NCBI RefSeq assembly: GCF_007988805.1
Contig: NZ_BJUV01000020.1
Location: 1-61,880 of the forward strand
DNA from: Frigoribacterium faeni
Lineage (GTDB): Bacteria; Actinomycetota; Actinomycetes; Actinomycetales; Microbacteriaceae
DNA length: 61,880 bases
Reading direction: 5' to 3'
Positions 8,005 to 16,430 of this stretch are shown here, in pieces (position 1 is the first letter of the stretch; every line of letters begins with the position of its first letter). The notes under the pieces were generated by a model. That model saw nothing but the letters and a program-made list of their open reading frames with translations, had not been told where the DNA came from and did no database searches. The position numbers were made by a program, and so were the translations under genes.

Positions 8005-9009
8005 TCAGCTCTTGGTCGCGTCCTCGAGCAGCGGCACGAGGGCGTCGAGCGCGTACTGCCGCGAGAGAGCGGAGCCGAGCGAGTAGGCCGCCGAGACGTC
8101 GCCGTCGATGACGACGGCGTGGCCGTCCTTCACGGCCGACAGCGCCTTCCACTGCGGGTCGTCGGTGATCTCGGTGGTGTCGATGTAGATCGGGAACGCC
8201 ACGATCACGTCGGAGTCGATCACGTCGAGCTGCTCGCTCGAGATCGAGACCGAGAAGCCGCCGGCGTTCGGGGTCAGAGCCTCGATGCCGGGGTTCTGGT
8301 CGAAGCCGAGGGCCTCGAGCTGGTCGACGCGCTCGGCGCCCTCGATGTACGCGCCCCAGCCCTCGCTCGTCTTGGTCGCGGCCGTGATGGTCATGTCGTC
8401 CCACTCGGGGTGGTCGGCGGCGATGGCGTCGACCGCGGCCTCGTTCTCGTCGACGAGGCGGTCGCCCTCGGCCTCCTCGCCCAGGGCGGTCGAGATGAGG
8501 TCCATCTGGTCGTCGAAGTCGGTCAGGTAGTTGTCGCCGCCCTCGGGCACGCCCACGGTGGGGGCGATGCTCGACAGCCGGTCGTAGCGCTCCTGGTCGC
8601 CCGAGCTCTTCGTGTCGAAGATGATGTCGGGCTCGAGGGCGGCGATCGCCTCGTACGAGGGGTCGAGCGTGCCGATGATCTCGGGCGACTGGTCGTAGAG
8701 GCCCTGGGCCCACGGGCCCACGCCGTCGTTCTCGTCGCCGAAGGCCAGCCAGTCGGAGGCGCCGACGGGCTGCACGCCGAGGGCGAGCGCGGTCTCGGCG
8801 TCGCCCCAGCCGAGAGCGACGACGCGCTGCGGCTTCTCGTCGATGGTGACGTCGCCGAACTTGGTCTCGACGGTCACGGGGAACGCGCCGGAGGCGCTGC
8901 CGCCGCCGGTCGAGTCGCCGTCGGAGTCGCTGCCGGCGTCGGCCGAGCAGCCGGCGAGGGCGAGGGTGGAGACCGCCAGGAGGGAGGCGATCGTGAGTGT
9001 CTTGCGCAT
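8005..9009 (-). CDS. Iron-siderophore ABC transporter binding lipoprotein
   Basis: A 334-residue periplasmic-binding-protein-like lipoprotein (cluster A-II, FecB/FepB type) that captures ferric siderophore for the FecCD permeases encoded divergently. The signal peptide ends in the lipobox LALAGC with lipidated Cys21. A Ser/Gly/Asp linker and the two-lobe domain follow, with KPQRVVALGW at the start of lobe one and PDIIFDTK later. The ATG at 9009 is preceded by GAGGA. The gene is divergent from the permease operon, with the IdeR box about 100 bases upstream. Confidence 0.93.
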   Translation of the reverse strand: MRKTLTIASLLAVSTLALAGCSADAGSDSDGDSTGGGSASGAFPVTVETKFGDVTIDEKPQRVVALGWGDAETALALGVQPVGASDWLAFGDENDGVGPWAQGLYDQSPEIIGTLDPSYEAIAALEPDIIFDTKSSGDQERYDRLSSIAPTVGVPEGGDNYLTDFDDQMDLISTALGEEAEGDRLVDENEAAVDAIAADHPEWDDMTITAATKTSEGWGAYIEGAERVDQLEALGFDQNPGIEALTPNAGGFSVSISSEQLDVIDSDVIVAFPIYIDTTEITDDPQWKALSAVKDGHAVVIDGDVSAAYSLGSALSRQYALDALVPLLEDATKS

Positions 9010-9107
9010 GGGGTCCTCAGTGCTGTGAGCGGAAGGGGGCGGGTCGTCGGTGGGGGCCGAGGATCGCGGGGGCGCACCGCCGCGACGACACTCGGGTCGA
9101 CTACAGG

Positions 9108-9126
9108 TGAGGGTAGCCTAAGCTAA
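9108..9126. promoter_or_regulatory. DtxR/IdeR iron box
   Basis: Read on the minus strand the 19 bases are TTAGCTTAGGCTACCCTCA. They match the DtxR/IdeR consensus TTAGGTTAGGCTAACCTAA at 16 of 19 positions. The box lies between the divergent siderophore operons and covers the -10 of the rightward one. Iron-bound DtxR/IdeR should therefore block both transcripts when iron is plentiful. Confidence 0.85.
9119..9124 (+). promoter_or_regulatory. -10 element of a leaderless promoter
   Basis: TAAGCT lies 7 bases before the ATG at 9132, and no Shine-Dalgarno sequence is present. Transcription would start at the start codon. The element is entirely inside the iron box. Confidence 0.55.
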
Positions 9127-9131
9127 TCATC

Positions 9132-10193
9132 ATGGCGATGCCCCGAGCGCTCAGGGTCGACCGCGCCCCGCGGCCGACCTCCGGCGTCCGGCGACGCCGC
9201 ACGCGCCTCCTCGTCCTCGTCGCCGCTCTCGCGCTGCTCGCCCTCGCGATCGTGCTCGGCCTCGCCGTCGGGGCCCGCCCGGTGCCCTTCGACGACGTGC
9301 TGCGCATCCTCGGCGGTGCTGCGGGTCGCGACTCGGCCGACGCCGCCGCCGTGCTCGATCTGCGGCTGCCGCGCACCGCCGCCGCGATCGTCGCCGGGGC
9401 GGGCCTCGGCGTGGCGGGGGCCGTCGTGCAGGCCGTGACCCGCAACCCGCTCGCCGATCCGGGCATCCTCGGCGTCACCTCGGGCAGCGCCTTCGCGGTG
9501 GCCGTGGCCGTCGGCTTCGCCGGTGTCACCTCGGCGAGCGGCTGGGTCTGGTTCTCGTTCGCGGGCGCCGGCGTCGCGACCGTCGCCGTCTCGCTGATCG
9601 GCGGGGCGGGCCGAGGAGGCGGTGGTCCGGCCCGCCTGACCCTCGCCGGCCTCGCGCTCGGGTCGGTGCTCGCGGGCATCACCTCGTCGATCGTGCTCGC
9701 CGATCCGCGCCGGTTCGACGCCGTGCGCGCGTGGGAGGTCGGCTCGCTCGCCGACCGCGGCTGGGACCCCGTGCTCACGGTGCTGCCGTTCGTCGCCGCG
9801 GGGGTCGTCGTCGCGCTGATCGCCTCGCGCCCGCTCGACGCCGTCGCCCTCGGCGACGAGCACGCCGCCTCGGTCGGCGTCTCGGTGCCCGCCGTGCGCG
9901 TCGTGTCGCTCGTGATCGTGACCCTCCTCGCCGGAGGCGCGACCGCCGTGATCGGTCCCGTCGCCTTCCTGGGGCTGATGGTCGCGCACGCGGCCCGCGG
10001 CCTCGTCGGCCCGAGTCAGCCCTGGATCACCGGGCTCTCGGCCGTGCTCGGGCCGGTGCTGCTGCTGCTCGCCGACGTGCTCGGTCGCGTGATCGCGCCT
10101 CCCGGCGAGATCGCGGCCGGACTCGTCACCGCCGCCATCGGAGCGCCCGTGCTGATCGCCATCGCCCGCCGACGGAAGGTCGGCGGCGCATGA
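9132..10193 (+). CDS. FecCD-family siderophore ABC permease, subunit 1
   Basis: A 353-residue multi-pass permease of the FecCD/BtuC family, one half of the membrane channel for ferric siderophore uptake. About nine or ten hydrophobic helices are visible. Family signatures are RLPRTAAAIVAGAGLGVAGA and TRNPLADPGILGV near 100-115, and GPVAFLGLMVAHAAR near 280, which contacts the ATPase. The ATG at 9132 has no ribosome site and is consistent with a leaderless message; an in-frame ATG two codons later is an alternative. The stop overlaps the next permease gene (ATGA). Confidence 0.93.
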   Translation: MAMPRALRVDRAPRPTSGVRRRRTRLLVLVAALALLALAIVLGLAVGARPVPFDDVLRILGGAAGRDSADAAAVLDLRLPRTAAAIVAGAGLGVAGAVVQAVTRNPLADPGILGVTSGSAFAVAVAVGFAGVTSASGWVWFSFAGAGVATVAVSLIGGAGRGGGGPARLTLAGLALGSVLAGITSSIVLADPRRFDAVRAWEVGSLADRGWDPVLTVLPFVAAGVVVALIASRPLDAVALGDEHAASVGVSVPAVRVVSLVIVTLLAGGATAVIGPVAFLGLMVAHAARGLVGPSQPWITGLSAVLGPVLLLLADVLGRVIAPPGEIAAGLVTAAIGAPVLIAIARRRKVGGA

Positions 10194-11167
10194 GCCGGCG
10201 CCGTCTCGCGACCCTCGTGCTGGCGGTCGTCGCCATCGTCGTCGCGATCGTCGCACTCGGCATCGGCGACTACCCGCTCAGTCCGCCCGAGGTGGTGCGC
10301 GCCCTGTTCGGCGGCGACGGCTTCGCGTCGACCATCGTGCTGAACTGGCGGATGCCGCGGGTGCTGGCCGCCCTCGTCTTCGGCGCCGCCCTCGGCGTCT
10401 CGGGGGCGATCTTCCAGTCGCTGACCCGCAACCCGCTCGGCTCGCCGGACGTGATCGGCTTCTCGACCGGCGCCTACACCGGGGCGATCGTCGTGATCGT
10501 GTCGGGCGCCTCCTCGACGCTCGGCACCGCCGGCGGGGCGCTCGCCGGCGGTCTGGTCACCGCCCTGGCCGTCTACCTCCTCGCCTACCGCGGGGGCGTG
10601 AACGGGCTGAGGCTGATCATCGTCGGCATCGGCGTGACGGCCCTGCTGCACTCGGTCAACAGCTGGCTGCTGCTGCGGGCCCAGGCCGAGGTCGCGCTGA
10701 CGGCCTCGTTCTGGGGCGCCGGCTCGCTCGCGTTGGTGGCCTGGCAGCAGCTCGTGCCGGCCATCGTCCTGCTGGTCGTGCTGACGCCCCTCGTGATGGT
10801 GCTCTCCCGCCCGTTGCGTCAGCTCGAGCTGGGCGACGACGCGGCCCGATCGCACGGGCTGCGGGCCGAGGGCTCCCGGCTGGCGCTGGTCGTCGTCGGC
10901 GTCGCGTTGACCGCCGTCGTGACGGCGAGCACCGGGCCGATCGCCTTCGTCGCGCTCGCCGCGCCGCAGCTCGCCCGCCGGCTCGTGCGCTCGGCCGGCG
11001 TCCCGCTGGTCGGCTCCGCGCTCACCGGGGCCGTGCTGCTGCTCGTCGCCGACCTGGTCGCGCAGCACATCGCCGCGAACCCGGTGCCGGTGGGGCTCGT
11101 CACGCTGGTCATCGGCGGGATCTACCTGATCACGCTGCTCGTCGGAGAATCCCGGAGGTCCGCGTGA
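10190..11167 (+). CDS. FecCD-family siderophore ABC permease, subunit 2
   Basis: A 325-residue partner permease of the same family. It carries the matching signatures RMPRVLAALVFGAALGVSGA, TRNPLGSPDVIGF and, toward the C-terminus, GPIAFVALAAPQLARRL. The ATG at 10190 overlaps the previous stop by four bases, which fixes the start. Its stop overlaps the GTG of the ATPase gene. The three genes form a tight translationally coupled operon that makes a FecCDE-type importer with the binding lipoprotein at 8005-9009. Confidence 0.93.
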   Translation: MSRRRLATLVLAVVAIVVAIVALGIGDYPLSPPEVVRALFGGDGFASTIVLNWRMPRVLAALVFGAALGVSGAIFQSLTRNPLGSPDVIGFSTGAYTGAIVVIVSGASSTLGTAGGALAGGLVTALAVYLLAYRGGVNGLRLIIVGIGVTALLHSVNSWLLLRAQAEVALTASFWGAGSLALVAWQQLVPAIVLLVVLTPLVMVLSRPLRQLELGDDAARSHGLRAEGSRLALVVVGVALTAVVTASTGPIAFVALAAPQLARRLVRSAGVPLVGSALTGAVLLLVADLVAQHIAANPVPVGLVTLVIGGIYLITLLVGESRRSA

Positions 11168-12030
11168 ACGCAGACGCCACCCGCCCGTCCGTCTCGTCGT
11201 CCACGGCCTCGTCCGGGGGCGCCGTCGAGGCCTCCGGCACGGCCGTCGACGCCCGGCTCGTCGCGCGGCAGGCGCATCTCGCCTACGACCGGCGCACGGT
11301 CAGCGAGGCCGTCGACGCCGAGGTGCGCGAGGGCTCGTTCACGGTGATCGTCGGGCCGAACGCCTGCGGGAAGTCCACCCTGCTGCGGGCCTTCGCGCGC
11401 CTCCTGAAGCCCCGGTCGGGGTCGGTGCTGCTCGACGGTCGCGAGCTCGCGACCGTTCCGGCGAAGGAGGCGGCGCGCACCGTGGGCCTGCTGCCGCAGA
11501 CCTCGACGGCGCCCGACGGCATCACCGTCGCCGAGCTGGTGGCCCGCGGCCGCTACCCGCACCAGGGGCTGTTCCGCCAGTGGACCGGCGCCGACCGCGA
11601 GGCCGTCGACGCGGCCCTCGCCGAGACCGATCTCGCCGATCTGGTCGACGTCCCGGTCGACGAGCTCTCGGGAGGGCAGCGTCAACGCGTCTGGGTGGCC
11701 ATGGCGCTCGCGCAGCAGACGCCGGTGCTGCTGCTCGACGAGCCCACCACCTACCTCGACATCGCGCACCAGTACGACCTGCTCGACCTGTTCGCCCGGC
11801 TGCACGCGCAGGGCACCACGGTCGTCGCCGTGCTGCACGACCTCAACCAGGCGGCGCGCTACGCGACCGACCTGATCGTCATGAGCGACGGCGACGTGGT
11901 CGCGACCGGCGCCCCCGCCGACGTGCTGACCGAGCAGCTGGTCACCGACGTCTTCGACCTGCCCTGTCTCGTCGTGCCGGACCCCGTGACCGGCTCGCCC
12001 CTGGTGGTCCCGCGCCGTCGCGCCTCCTGA
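11164..12030 (+). CDS. Siderophore ABC transporter ATP-binding protein
   Basis: A 288-residue FecE/FepC-type ATPase that powers the two permeases. After a Ser/Thr/Ala-rich N-terminal 30 residues it shows Walker A GPNACGKST, the Q-loop LLPQTS, signature LSGGQRQRVW, Walker B VLLLDEPTTYLD and the switch VLHDLNQAARYA. The last three match the iron/B12 subfamily. The GTG at 11164 overlaps the permease stop. The gene ends in a near-copy of the dispersed repeat (RRRAS). A 7-bp hairpin follows at 12040. Confidence 0.95.
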   Translation: MNADATRPSVSSSTASSGGAVEASGTAVDARLVARQAHLAYDRRTVSEAVDAEVREGSFTVIVGPNACGKSTLLRAFARLLKPRSGSVLLDGRELATVPAKEAARTVGLLPQTSTAPDGITVAELVARGRYPHQGLFRQWTGADREAVDAALAETDLADLVDVPVDELSGGQRQRVWVAMALAQQTPVLLLDEPTTYLDIAHQYDLLDLFARLHAQGTTVVAVLHDLNQAARYATDLIVMSDGDVVATGAPADVLTEQLVTDVFDLPCLVVPDPVTGSPLVVPRRRAS

Positions 12031-12039
12031 CCCCCCGCC

Positions 12040-12056
12040 CTGCCCGGTGCGGGCAG
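12040..12056 (+). terminator. Small hairpin after the siderophore operon
   Basis: A perfect 7-bp stem (CTGCCCG/CGGGCAG) with a GTG loop. It follows the ATPase stop by 10 bases and immediately precedes the SDR start. There is no T tract, so it may only weaken read-through. Confidence 0.35.
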
Positions 12057-12066
12057 GATGGAGGGC

Positions 12067-12900
12067 ATGAAGATCGAACTCGACGGACTCACCGCACTCG
12101 TCACCGGATCGACCCAGGGCATCGGGTACGCGATCGCCCGGGGACTCGCCGCGGCGGGGGCCCGCGTGATCGTCAACGGACGCTCGACGGAGACCACGGG
12201 GGCGGCCCGGGCGCGCCTCCTCGACGACCTCGCCGGCGATGCCGACTTCGCCGCCCTCGACGACGATGCCAGGGAGGCGCGGGTCGTCGCCCTCGCGGCC
12301 GATCTCGCCACCGAGGCGGGCGCCCGCACCGCGCTGTTCCAGCACCCCGACGTCGACGTGCTCGTGAACAACCTCGGGATCTTCGGCTCGGCCGACGCCC
12401 TCGCCATCGACGACGACGAGTGGCGACGCTACTTCGAGACCAACGTGCTGTCGGCGGTGCGGCTGACCCGCGCCTACCTGCCGGGCATGATGCGCCGCGG
12501 CTGGGGCCGGGTGCAGTACATCGCCAGCGACTCGGCGATCGTGACGCCGGTCGAGATGATCCACTACGGGGTGTCGAAGACGGCGCTGCTCGGCGTCTCG
12601 CGCGGCTTCGCCAAGGCCGCCGCGGGGTCGGGTGTGACGGTCAACAGCGTCATCGCCGGGCCGACGCACACGGGCGGGGTCGAGGACTTCGTCCGCGAGC
12701 TGGTCGGGGACGATCTGCCGTGGGACGAGGCCCAGCACGAGTTCATACTGAAGCACCGGCCGCAGTCGCTGATCCAGCGTCTGATCGAGCCCGACGAGAT
12801 CGCGAACATGGTGGTCTACCTCAGCTCGCGCTACGCCTCGGCGACCACCGGCGGGGCGCTGCGCGTCGACGGCGGCTACGTCGACGCGATCCTCCCCTGA
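12067..12900 (+). CDS. Short-chain dehydrogenase/reductase
   Basis: An SDR-family NAD(P)-dependent oxidoreductase of 277 residues. The cofactor motif TGSTQGIG lies at about 14-21, followed by the structural NNLGI, the catalytic YGVSK (Tyr-x3-Lys) and a C-terminal [10 protein letters not shown] as in classical SDRs. Residues around 70-78 (AREARVVAL) come from an exact copy of the dispersed repeat. They sit in a loop longer than usual between strands two and three, suggesting insertion at a tolerant site. The start is taken as ATG 12067 (MKIELDG); ATG 12058 adds three residues. The substrate is unknown. Confidence 0.85.
   Translation: MKIELDGLTALVTGSTQGIGYAIARGLAAAGARVIVNGRSTETTGAARARLLDDLAGDADFAALDDDAREARVVALAADLATEAGARTALFQHPDVDVLVNNLGIFGSADALAIDDDEWRRYFETNVLSAVRLTRAYLPGMMRRGWGRVQYIASDSAIVTPVEMIHYGVSKTALLGVSRGFAKAAAGSGVTVNSVIAGPTHTGGVEDFVRELVGDDLPWDEAQHEFILKHRPQSLIQRLIEPDEIANMVVYLSSRYASATTGGALRVDGGYVDAILP
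12273..12286 (+). repeat. Dispersed 14-bp repeat, exact copy
   Basis: GGAGGCGCGGGTCG in frame in the SDR gene, encoding EARV in an extended surface loop. Confidence 0.85.
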
Positions 12901-13020
12901 CCCGCCCCGAGGGGTCGCGGCGTGCCGCGCGCCCCGGCTCGGCGAGGGCGTGTCCGGACCCCTCGGCGCCCGCGTCGACGGCCCGGCCGTCACACGGGGT
13001 CGCAGGTCAGGGGAATGGCC

Positions 13021-13026
13021 TAGGTT
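13021..13026 (+). promoter_or_regulatory. Putative -10 element upstream of luxS
   Basis: TAGGTT within CCTAGGTTCG, the same word as upstream of the LAYTG gene. It would give a 5' leader of about 100 bases before the luxS GTG. The rest of the 229-bp gap (12901-13129) contains no gene. Confidence 0.4.
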
Positions 13027-13129
13027 CGTACGGGCGTTGCACCCGTGGGCGACGAGCCCGCGAGGCCGACCGGCACGTCCGGCCGCCCCGGCCCACCGAG
13101 ATCGCGCCCGACGGCGCAGAGGAGACATC

Positions 13130-13597
13130 GTGACCCAGCCCAAGATGAACGTCGAGTCGTTCAACCTCGACCACCGCACCGTCGCCGCCCCCTACGTGCG
13201 GGTCGCCGACCACAAGACGCTGCCGAAGGGCGACACGATCACCAAGTTCGACGTGCGCTTCACGCAGCCCAACGAGGCCCACCTCGAGATGCCCGCCGTG
13301 CACTCGCTCGAGCACCTCTTCGCCGAGCACTCCCGCAACCGGTCGAGCGACGTCATCGACTTCTCGCCGATGGGGTGCCAGACGGGCTTCTACCTGATCC
13401 TGCAGGGCACGCCCGACATCGACGACGTCATGACGCTGATCGAGGGCACCCTCACCGACATCACGACCGCCACCGAGGTCCCGGCGGCCAACGAGGTGCA
13501 GTGCGGTTGGGGCGCGAACCACTCGCTCGAGGCCGCGCAGGAGGTCGCCCGCGGGTTCCTCGCCGCCCGCGACCAGTGGTCGACCGTCACCCGATGA
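13130..13597 (+). CDS. luxS: S-ribosylhomocysteine lyase
   Basis: A 155-residue metalloenzyme that cleaves S-ribosylhomocysteine to homocysteine and DPD, the precursor of autoinducer-2. Metal and catalytic residues are all present: HSLEH (58-62), catalytic Cys83 in MGCQTGFY, and Cys125 in the C-terminal CGWGANHS as third metal ligand. Full length for the family. The GTG at 13130 has GGAG at the right spacing. It overlaps mtnN in an ATGA junction. The pair therefore converts SAH to homocysteine with adenine and DPD as by-products. Confidence 0.97.
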   Translation: MTQPKMNVESFNLDHRTVAAPYVRVADHKTLPKGDTITKFDVRFTQPNEAHLEMPAVHSLEHLFAEHSRNRSSDVIDFSPMGCQTGFYLILQGTPDIDDVMTLIEGTLTDITTATEVPAANEVQCGWGANHSLEAAQEVARGFLAARDQWSTVTR

Positions 13598-14361
13598 GCC
13601 CGGCCGACGCCGCGCCTCCCGCCGTCCCCGCGGTGATCGTGATCGTCGCCATGAGCGACGAGGCGGCGCCGTTCGTCGCGCGGGCCTCGCGGGTCGACGA
13701 CCCGCTCGCGGTGGGCGGCTCGCTGCAGCGGGAGATCGAGATCGACGGCATCCGCATCCTGCTCGTGCAGAGCGGCATCGGCTTCGTCAACGCCGCCGGG
13801 GCCGCGACCTCGGCGATCGTGCGGGCCGGCTCGCTCGACGGCGTCGTGCCGACCGTGATCAGCGCCGGCACCGCGGCCGGCATGGGCCCGGGCATCGAGA
13901 TCGGCGACGTCGTCGCCGGGGCGGAGTACCTGAACCTCGATGCCGACGCCCGCGTCTTCGGCTACCGGCTCGGCCAGGTGCCCGGCATGCCCGCCAGCTA
14001 CCACGCCGACGAGGCCCTGATGGAGGCGGCGCTCGCCTACGGCGGGTCCGTCGCGCAGCCCGACGGCTGGGCGGTCCGCCCGGGGCTGATCGCGTCGAGC
14101 GACGCGTTCATGACGGCCGAACGGGTGATCGGCGTGCGGACGGCCTTCGCCGACGTGGTCGACGTCGACGCGGTCGACATGGAGTCGATGGCGATCGCGC
14201 AGACCTGCCACGTCCACCACGTGCCGTTCGTCTCGGTGCGCGGCATCAGCGACCTCGCCGGGCCCGATGCGCACGACGTGCACGACGAGAACCTCGCGCT
14301 CACGGCGGGTCGCTCCGCCGACGTCACGCTCGCCCTCGTGCGGGGCCTCGCCGGCCGCTGA
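13594..14361 (+). CDS. mtnN: 5'-methylthioadenosine/S-adenosylhomocysteine nucleosidase
   Basis: A 255-residue nucleosidase that removes adenine from SAH and methylthioadenosine, supplying the LuxS substrate. The family's N-terminal AMSDEAAPF, the nucleoside-binding [10 protein letters not shown], the ribose-contacting VDMESMAIA and the catalytic Asp in GISDLAG are all visible. It starts with an ATG overlapping the luxS stop by four bases. The order luxS-mtnN gives translational coupling of consecutive steps, although the nucleosidase acts first. Confidence 0.95.
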   Translation: MSPADAAPPAVPAVIVIVAMSDEAAPFVARASRVDDPLAVGGSLQREIEIDGIRILLVQSGIGFVNAAGAATSAIVRAGSLDGVVPTVISAGTAAGMGPGIEIGDVVAGAEYLNLDADARVFGYRLGQVPGMPASYHADEALMEAALAYGGSVAQPDGWAVRPGLIASSDAFMTAERVIGVRTAFADVVDVDAVDMESMAIAQTCHVHHVPFVSVRGISDLAGPDAHDVHDENLALTAGRSADVTLALVRGLAGR

Positions 14362-14362
14362 C

Positions 14363-14391
14363 CGGACCCCCTCGTTCGGGGGACAGGTCCG
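14363..14391 (+). terminator. Hairpin after mtnN
   Basis: CCCCC (14367-14371) pairs with GGGGG (14378-14382) over a six-base loop. An alternative outer pairing is CGGAC (14363-14367) with GTCCG (14387-14391). It begins two bases after the mtnN stop. No T tract follows. Confidence 0.45.
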
Positions 14392-14480
14392 ACCCCCTGA
14401 AGTGCCCACTGTGCGGGCCCCTGTCCGCTCCCTATGTTCTTCCCAAGAGCTTTCTCGGATGAACGACAGGGGTCCACTTC

Positions 14481-16352
14481 GTGAAGAACCGCCGCATCAC
14501 CGCGATCGGGGGCGTGGCGTTCGCGTCGCTCCTCGTCGCCTCTCTCGCCACACCGGCCGTGGCCGCATCCACGGGATCCGCCCCGGCCGGAGCCGCCTTC
14601 GGCTCCGCCGCCGCGACGACCACCGCGGCCGGCGCGGCATCGGCCGCCGGCGCCGACGGCCAGGTCGCCCCCCGTAGCAAGGACGACCGGCCCGACCCGG
14701 CCGCCGAGGCGCAGCGCGACCTCAACCGCGACGCCGTCGCCCAGGTGGTGTCGGGCCAGGCCGAGCCGCAGCAGCGCAGCGCCCGGAGCGACACCCAATC
14801 GGTCCAGGTGAAGCCCGGGCAGTGGGCCCAGTACGGCGTCGAGTCGAGCGATCAGATCCTGTCGTTCCTGGTCGACTTCGGCGACGAGGTCGACCCCCGC
14901 TACCCGGACGCCGCCGCCGGCCCCGTCCACAACGAGATCGCGCAGCCCGACGAGGCGAACGACAACTCGACCTACTGGACGAACGACTTCAGCCGCGGGC
15001 ACTACCTCGACATGTTCTTCGGTCAGCAGGGCGAGTCGCTCAAGGGCGTCTACGAGGAGATGTCGAGCGGCCGGTACACCGTCGACGGCGACGTCAGCGA
15101 CTGGGTCACCGTGCCCTACTCGTCGGCGAGCTACGGCGAGACGGAGAGCCAGACCGACATGACCCGCTTCGTGCAGGACACCGCCGACGCCTGGTACGAC
15201 GACCAGATCGAGCGGGGGAAGACCCCCGAGCAGATCACCGAGTACCTGCAGACCTTCGACCAGTGGGATCGCTACGACTACGACGGCGACGGCGTCTTCG
15301 ACGAGCCCGACGGCTACATCGACCACTTCCAGGCCATCCACGCCGGCGAGGGCGAGGAGGCCGGCGCCGATTCGAGCGCCATCTGGTCGCACCGCTGGGC
15401 GGTCGGGCAGGACGCCGAGGGCACGGCCGGTCCGGCCGTCAACCCGTTCGGCGGCGTCAAGATCGGCGACACCGACTTCTGGGTGCGCGATTACACGACC
15501 GAGCCCGAGAACGGCGGCCTGGGCGTCTTCGCCCACGAGTACGGTCACGACCTCGGTCTGCCCGACCTCTACGACACCAGCGGCGGCGAGAACGGCACCG
15601 GTTTCTGGACGCTGATGAGCTCTGGCTCGTGGCTGAGTCACGGCGACGGGGCGATCGGCACGACCCCGAACCAGATGGGCGCGTGGGAGAAGCTGCAGCT
15701 CGGCTGGCTCGACTACGAGATCGCCGTGGGCGGCCCGAAGGCGGCGAAGTCGACGCACCAGATCGGTCCGTCGTATCACGCCACGAAGAAGCCGCAGGCC
15801 GTGGTCGTCACGCTGCCCTTCGACAAGCAGGGCAACCCCAGGTTCTACATCGCCGAGAACCGTCAGTACGCCGGCTACGACGACACCCTGCGCACGGGGC
15901 CGTACAACTTCGGCTGGCTCGAGTCGCAGCCCGACCGTGTCGAGCACTTCCCGTACCAGGACGGCCTCAGCATCACCTACTGGGACACGGCCCAGACGGA
16001 CAACAACACGGCGCAGCACCCCGGCGCGGGGCTGGCCCTGCCGATCGACGCCAATCCGACGCCGCTGACCTGGTCCGACGGCACGGTCGCCCGGAACCGC
16101 ATCCAGTCGTTCGACGCGACGTTCGGCATCCAGCGCACGGATCCGATCAGCCTGCACCGTGAGCTCGCCGGCACCTCGACGACGCTGACCTCGAAGGCGC
16201 GACCGGCCGTGTCGATGTTCGACGACAGCGACCCGCTGGCCTACTGGAGCGCGGCCAATCCGCAGGGCTCGGTCAAGGTCGCCGGCTCGGGCACCACCAT
16301 CCAGGTGCTGCAGAGCAACAAGCAGGGCATGATGACGATCCGGGTCGACTGA
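14481..16352 (+). CDS. Secreted M6-family metalloprotease
   Basis: A 623-residue exported zinc protease of the M6 (immune inhibitor A-like) family. A signal peptide ends near ATPAVAA (about residue 28). An Ala/Thr/Gly-rich propeptide runs to about 95. The catalytic domain carries the zinc motif HEYGHD near residue 352, followed by LGLPDLYD and the Met-turn-like FWTLMSSGSWL. Several Asp-rich loops (DYDGDGVFDEPDGY) look like calcium sites. The GTG at 14481 has AGGGG upstream. A TATGTT sequence at 14433 may be the -10. It probably degrades external protein; the target is unknown. Confidence 0.93.
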   Translation: MKNRRITAIGGVAFASLLVASLATPAVAASTGSAPAGAAFGSAAATTTAAGAASAAGADGQVAPRSKDDRPDPAAEAQRDLNRDAVAQVVSGQAEPQQRSARSDTQSVQVKPGQWAQYGVESSDQILSFLVDFGDEVDPRYPDAAAGPVHNEIAQPDEANDNSTYWTNDFSRGHYLDMFFGQQGESLKGVYEEMSSGRYTVDGDVSDWVTVPYSSASYGETESQTDMTRFVQDTADAWYDDQIERGKTPEQITEYLQTFDQWDRYDYDGDGVFDEPDGYIDHFQAIHAGEGEEAGADSSAIWSHRWAVGQDAEGTAGPAVNPFGGVKIGDTDFWVRDYTTEPENGGLGVFAHEYGHDLGLPDLYDTSGGENGTGFWTLMSSGSWLSHGDGAIGTTPNQMGAWEKLQLGWLDYEIAVGGPKAAKSTHQIGPSYHATKKPQAVVVTLPFDKQGNPRFYIAENRQYAGYDDTLRTGPYNFGWLESQPDRVEHFPYQDGLSITYWDTAQTDNNTAQHPGAGLALPIDANPTPLTWSDGTVARNRIQSFDATFGIQRTDPISLHRELAGTSTTLTSKARPAVSMFDDSDPLAYWSAANPQGSVKVAGSGTTIQVLQSNKQGMMTIRVD

Positions 16353-16380
16353 CCTCGGGACGGCACCGGCGGTGAAGCCG

Positions 16381-16413
16381 AGGAGGCGCGGGTCGAGTCG
16401 ACCCGCGCCTCCT
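16381..16413. terminator. Perfect head-to-head pair of the dispersed repeat
   Basis: The arms AGGAGGCGCGGGTCGA (16381-16396) and its exact complement (16398-16413) are separated by one base. They hold two exact copies of the 14-bp word. It lies between the convergent M6 protease and Rho_N-like genes, so it probably terminates both. The near-absent loop could also form a DNA cruciform. Confidence 0.7.
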
Positions 16414-16430
16414 GTCGGTCGTCCCGGCCG

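Noticed and set aside
12901-13129. SAH riboswitch upstream of luxS-mtnN
   Set aside because: No sequence or pairing matching the SAH riboswitch core was seen; only a promoter-like word is present.
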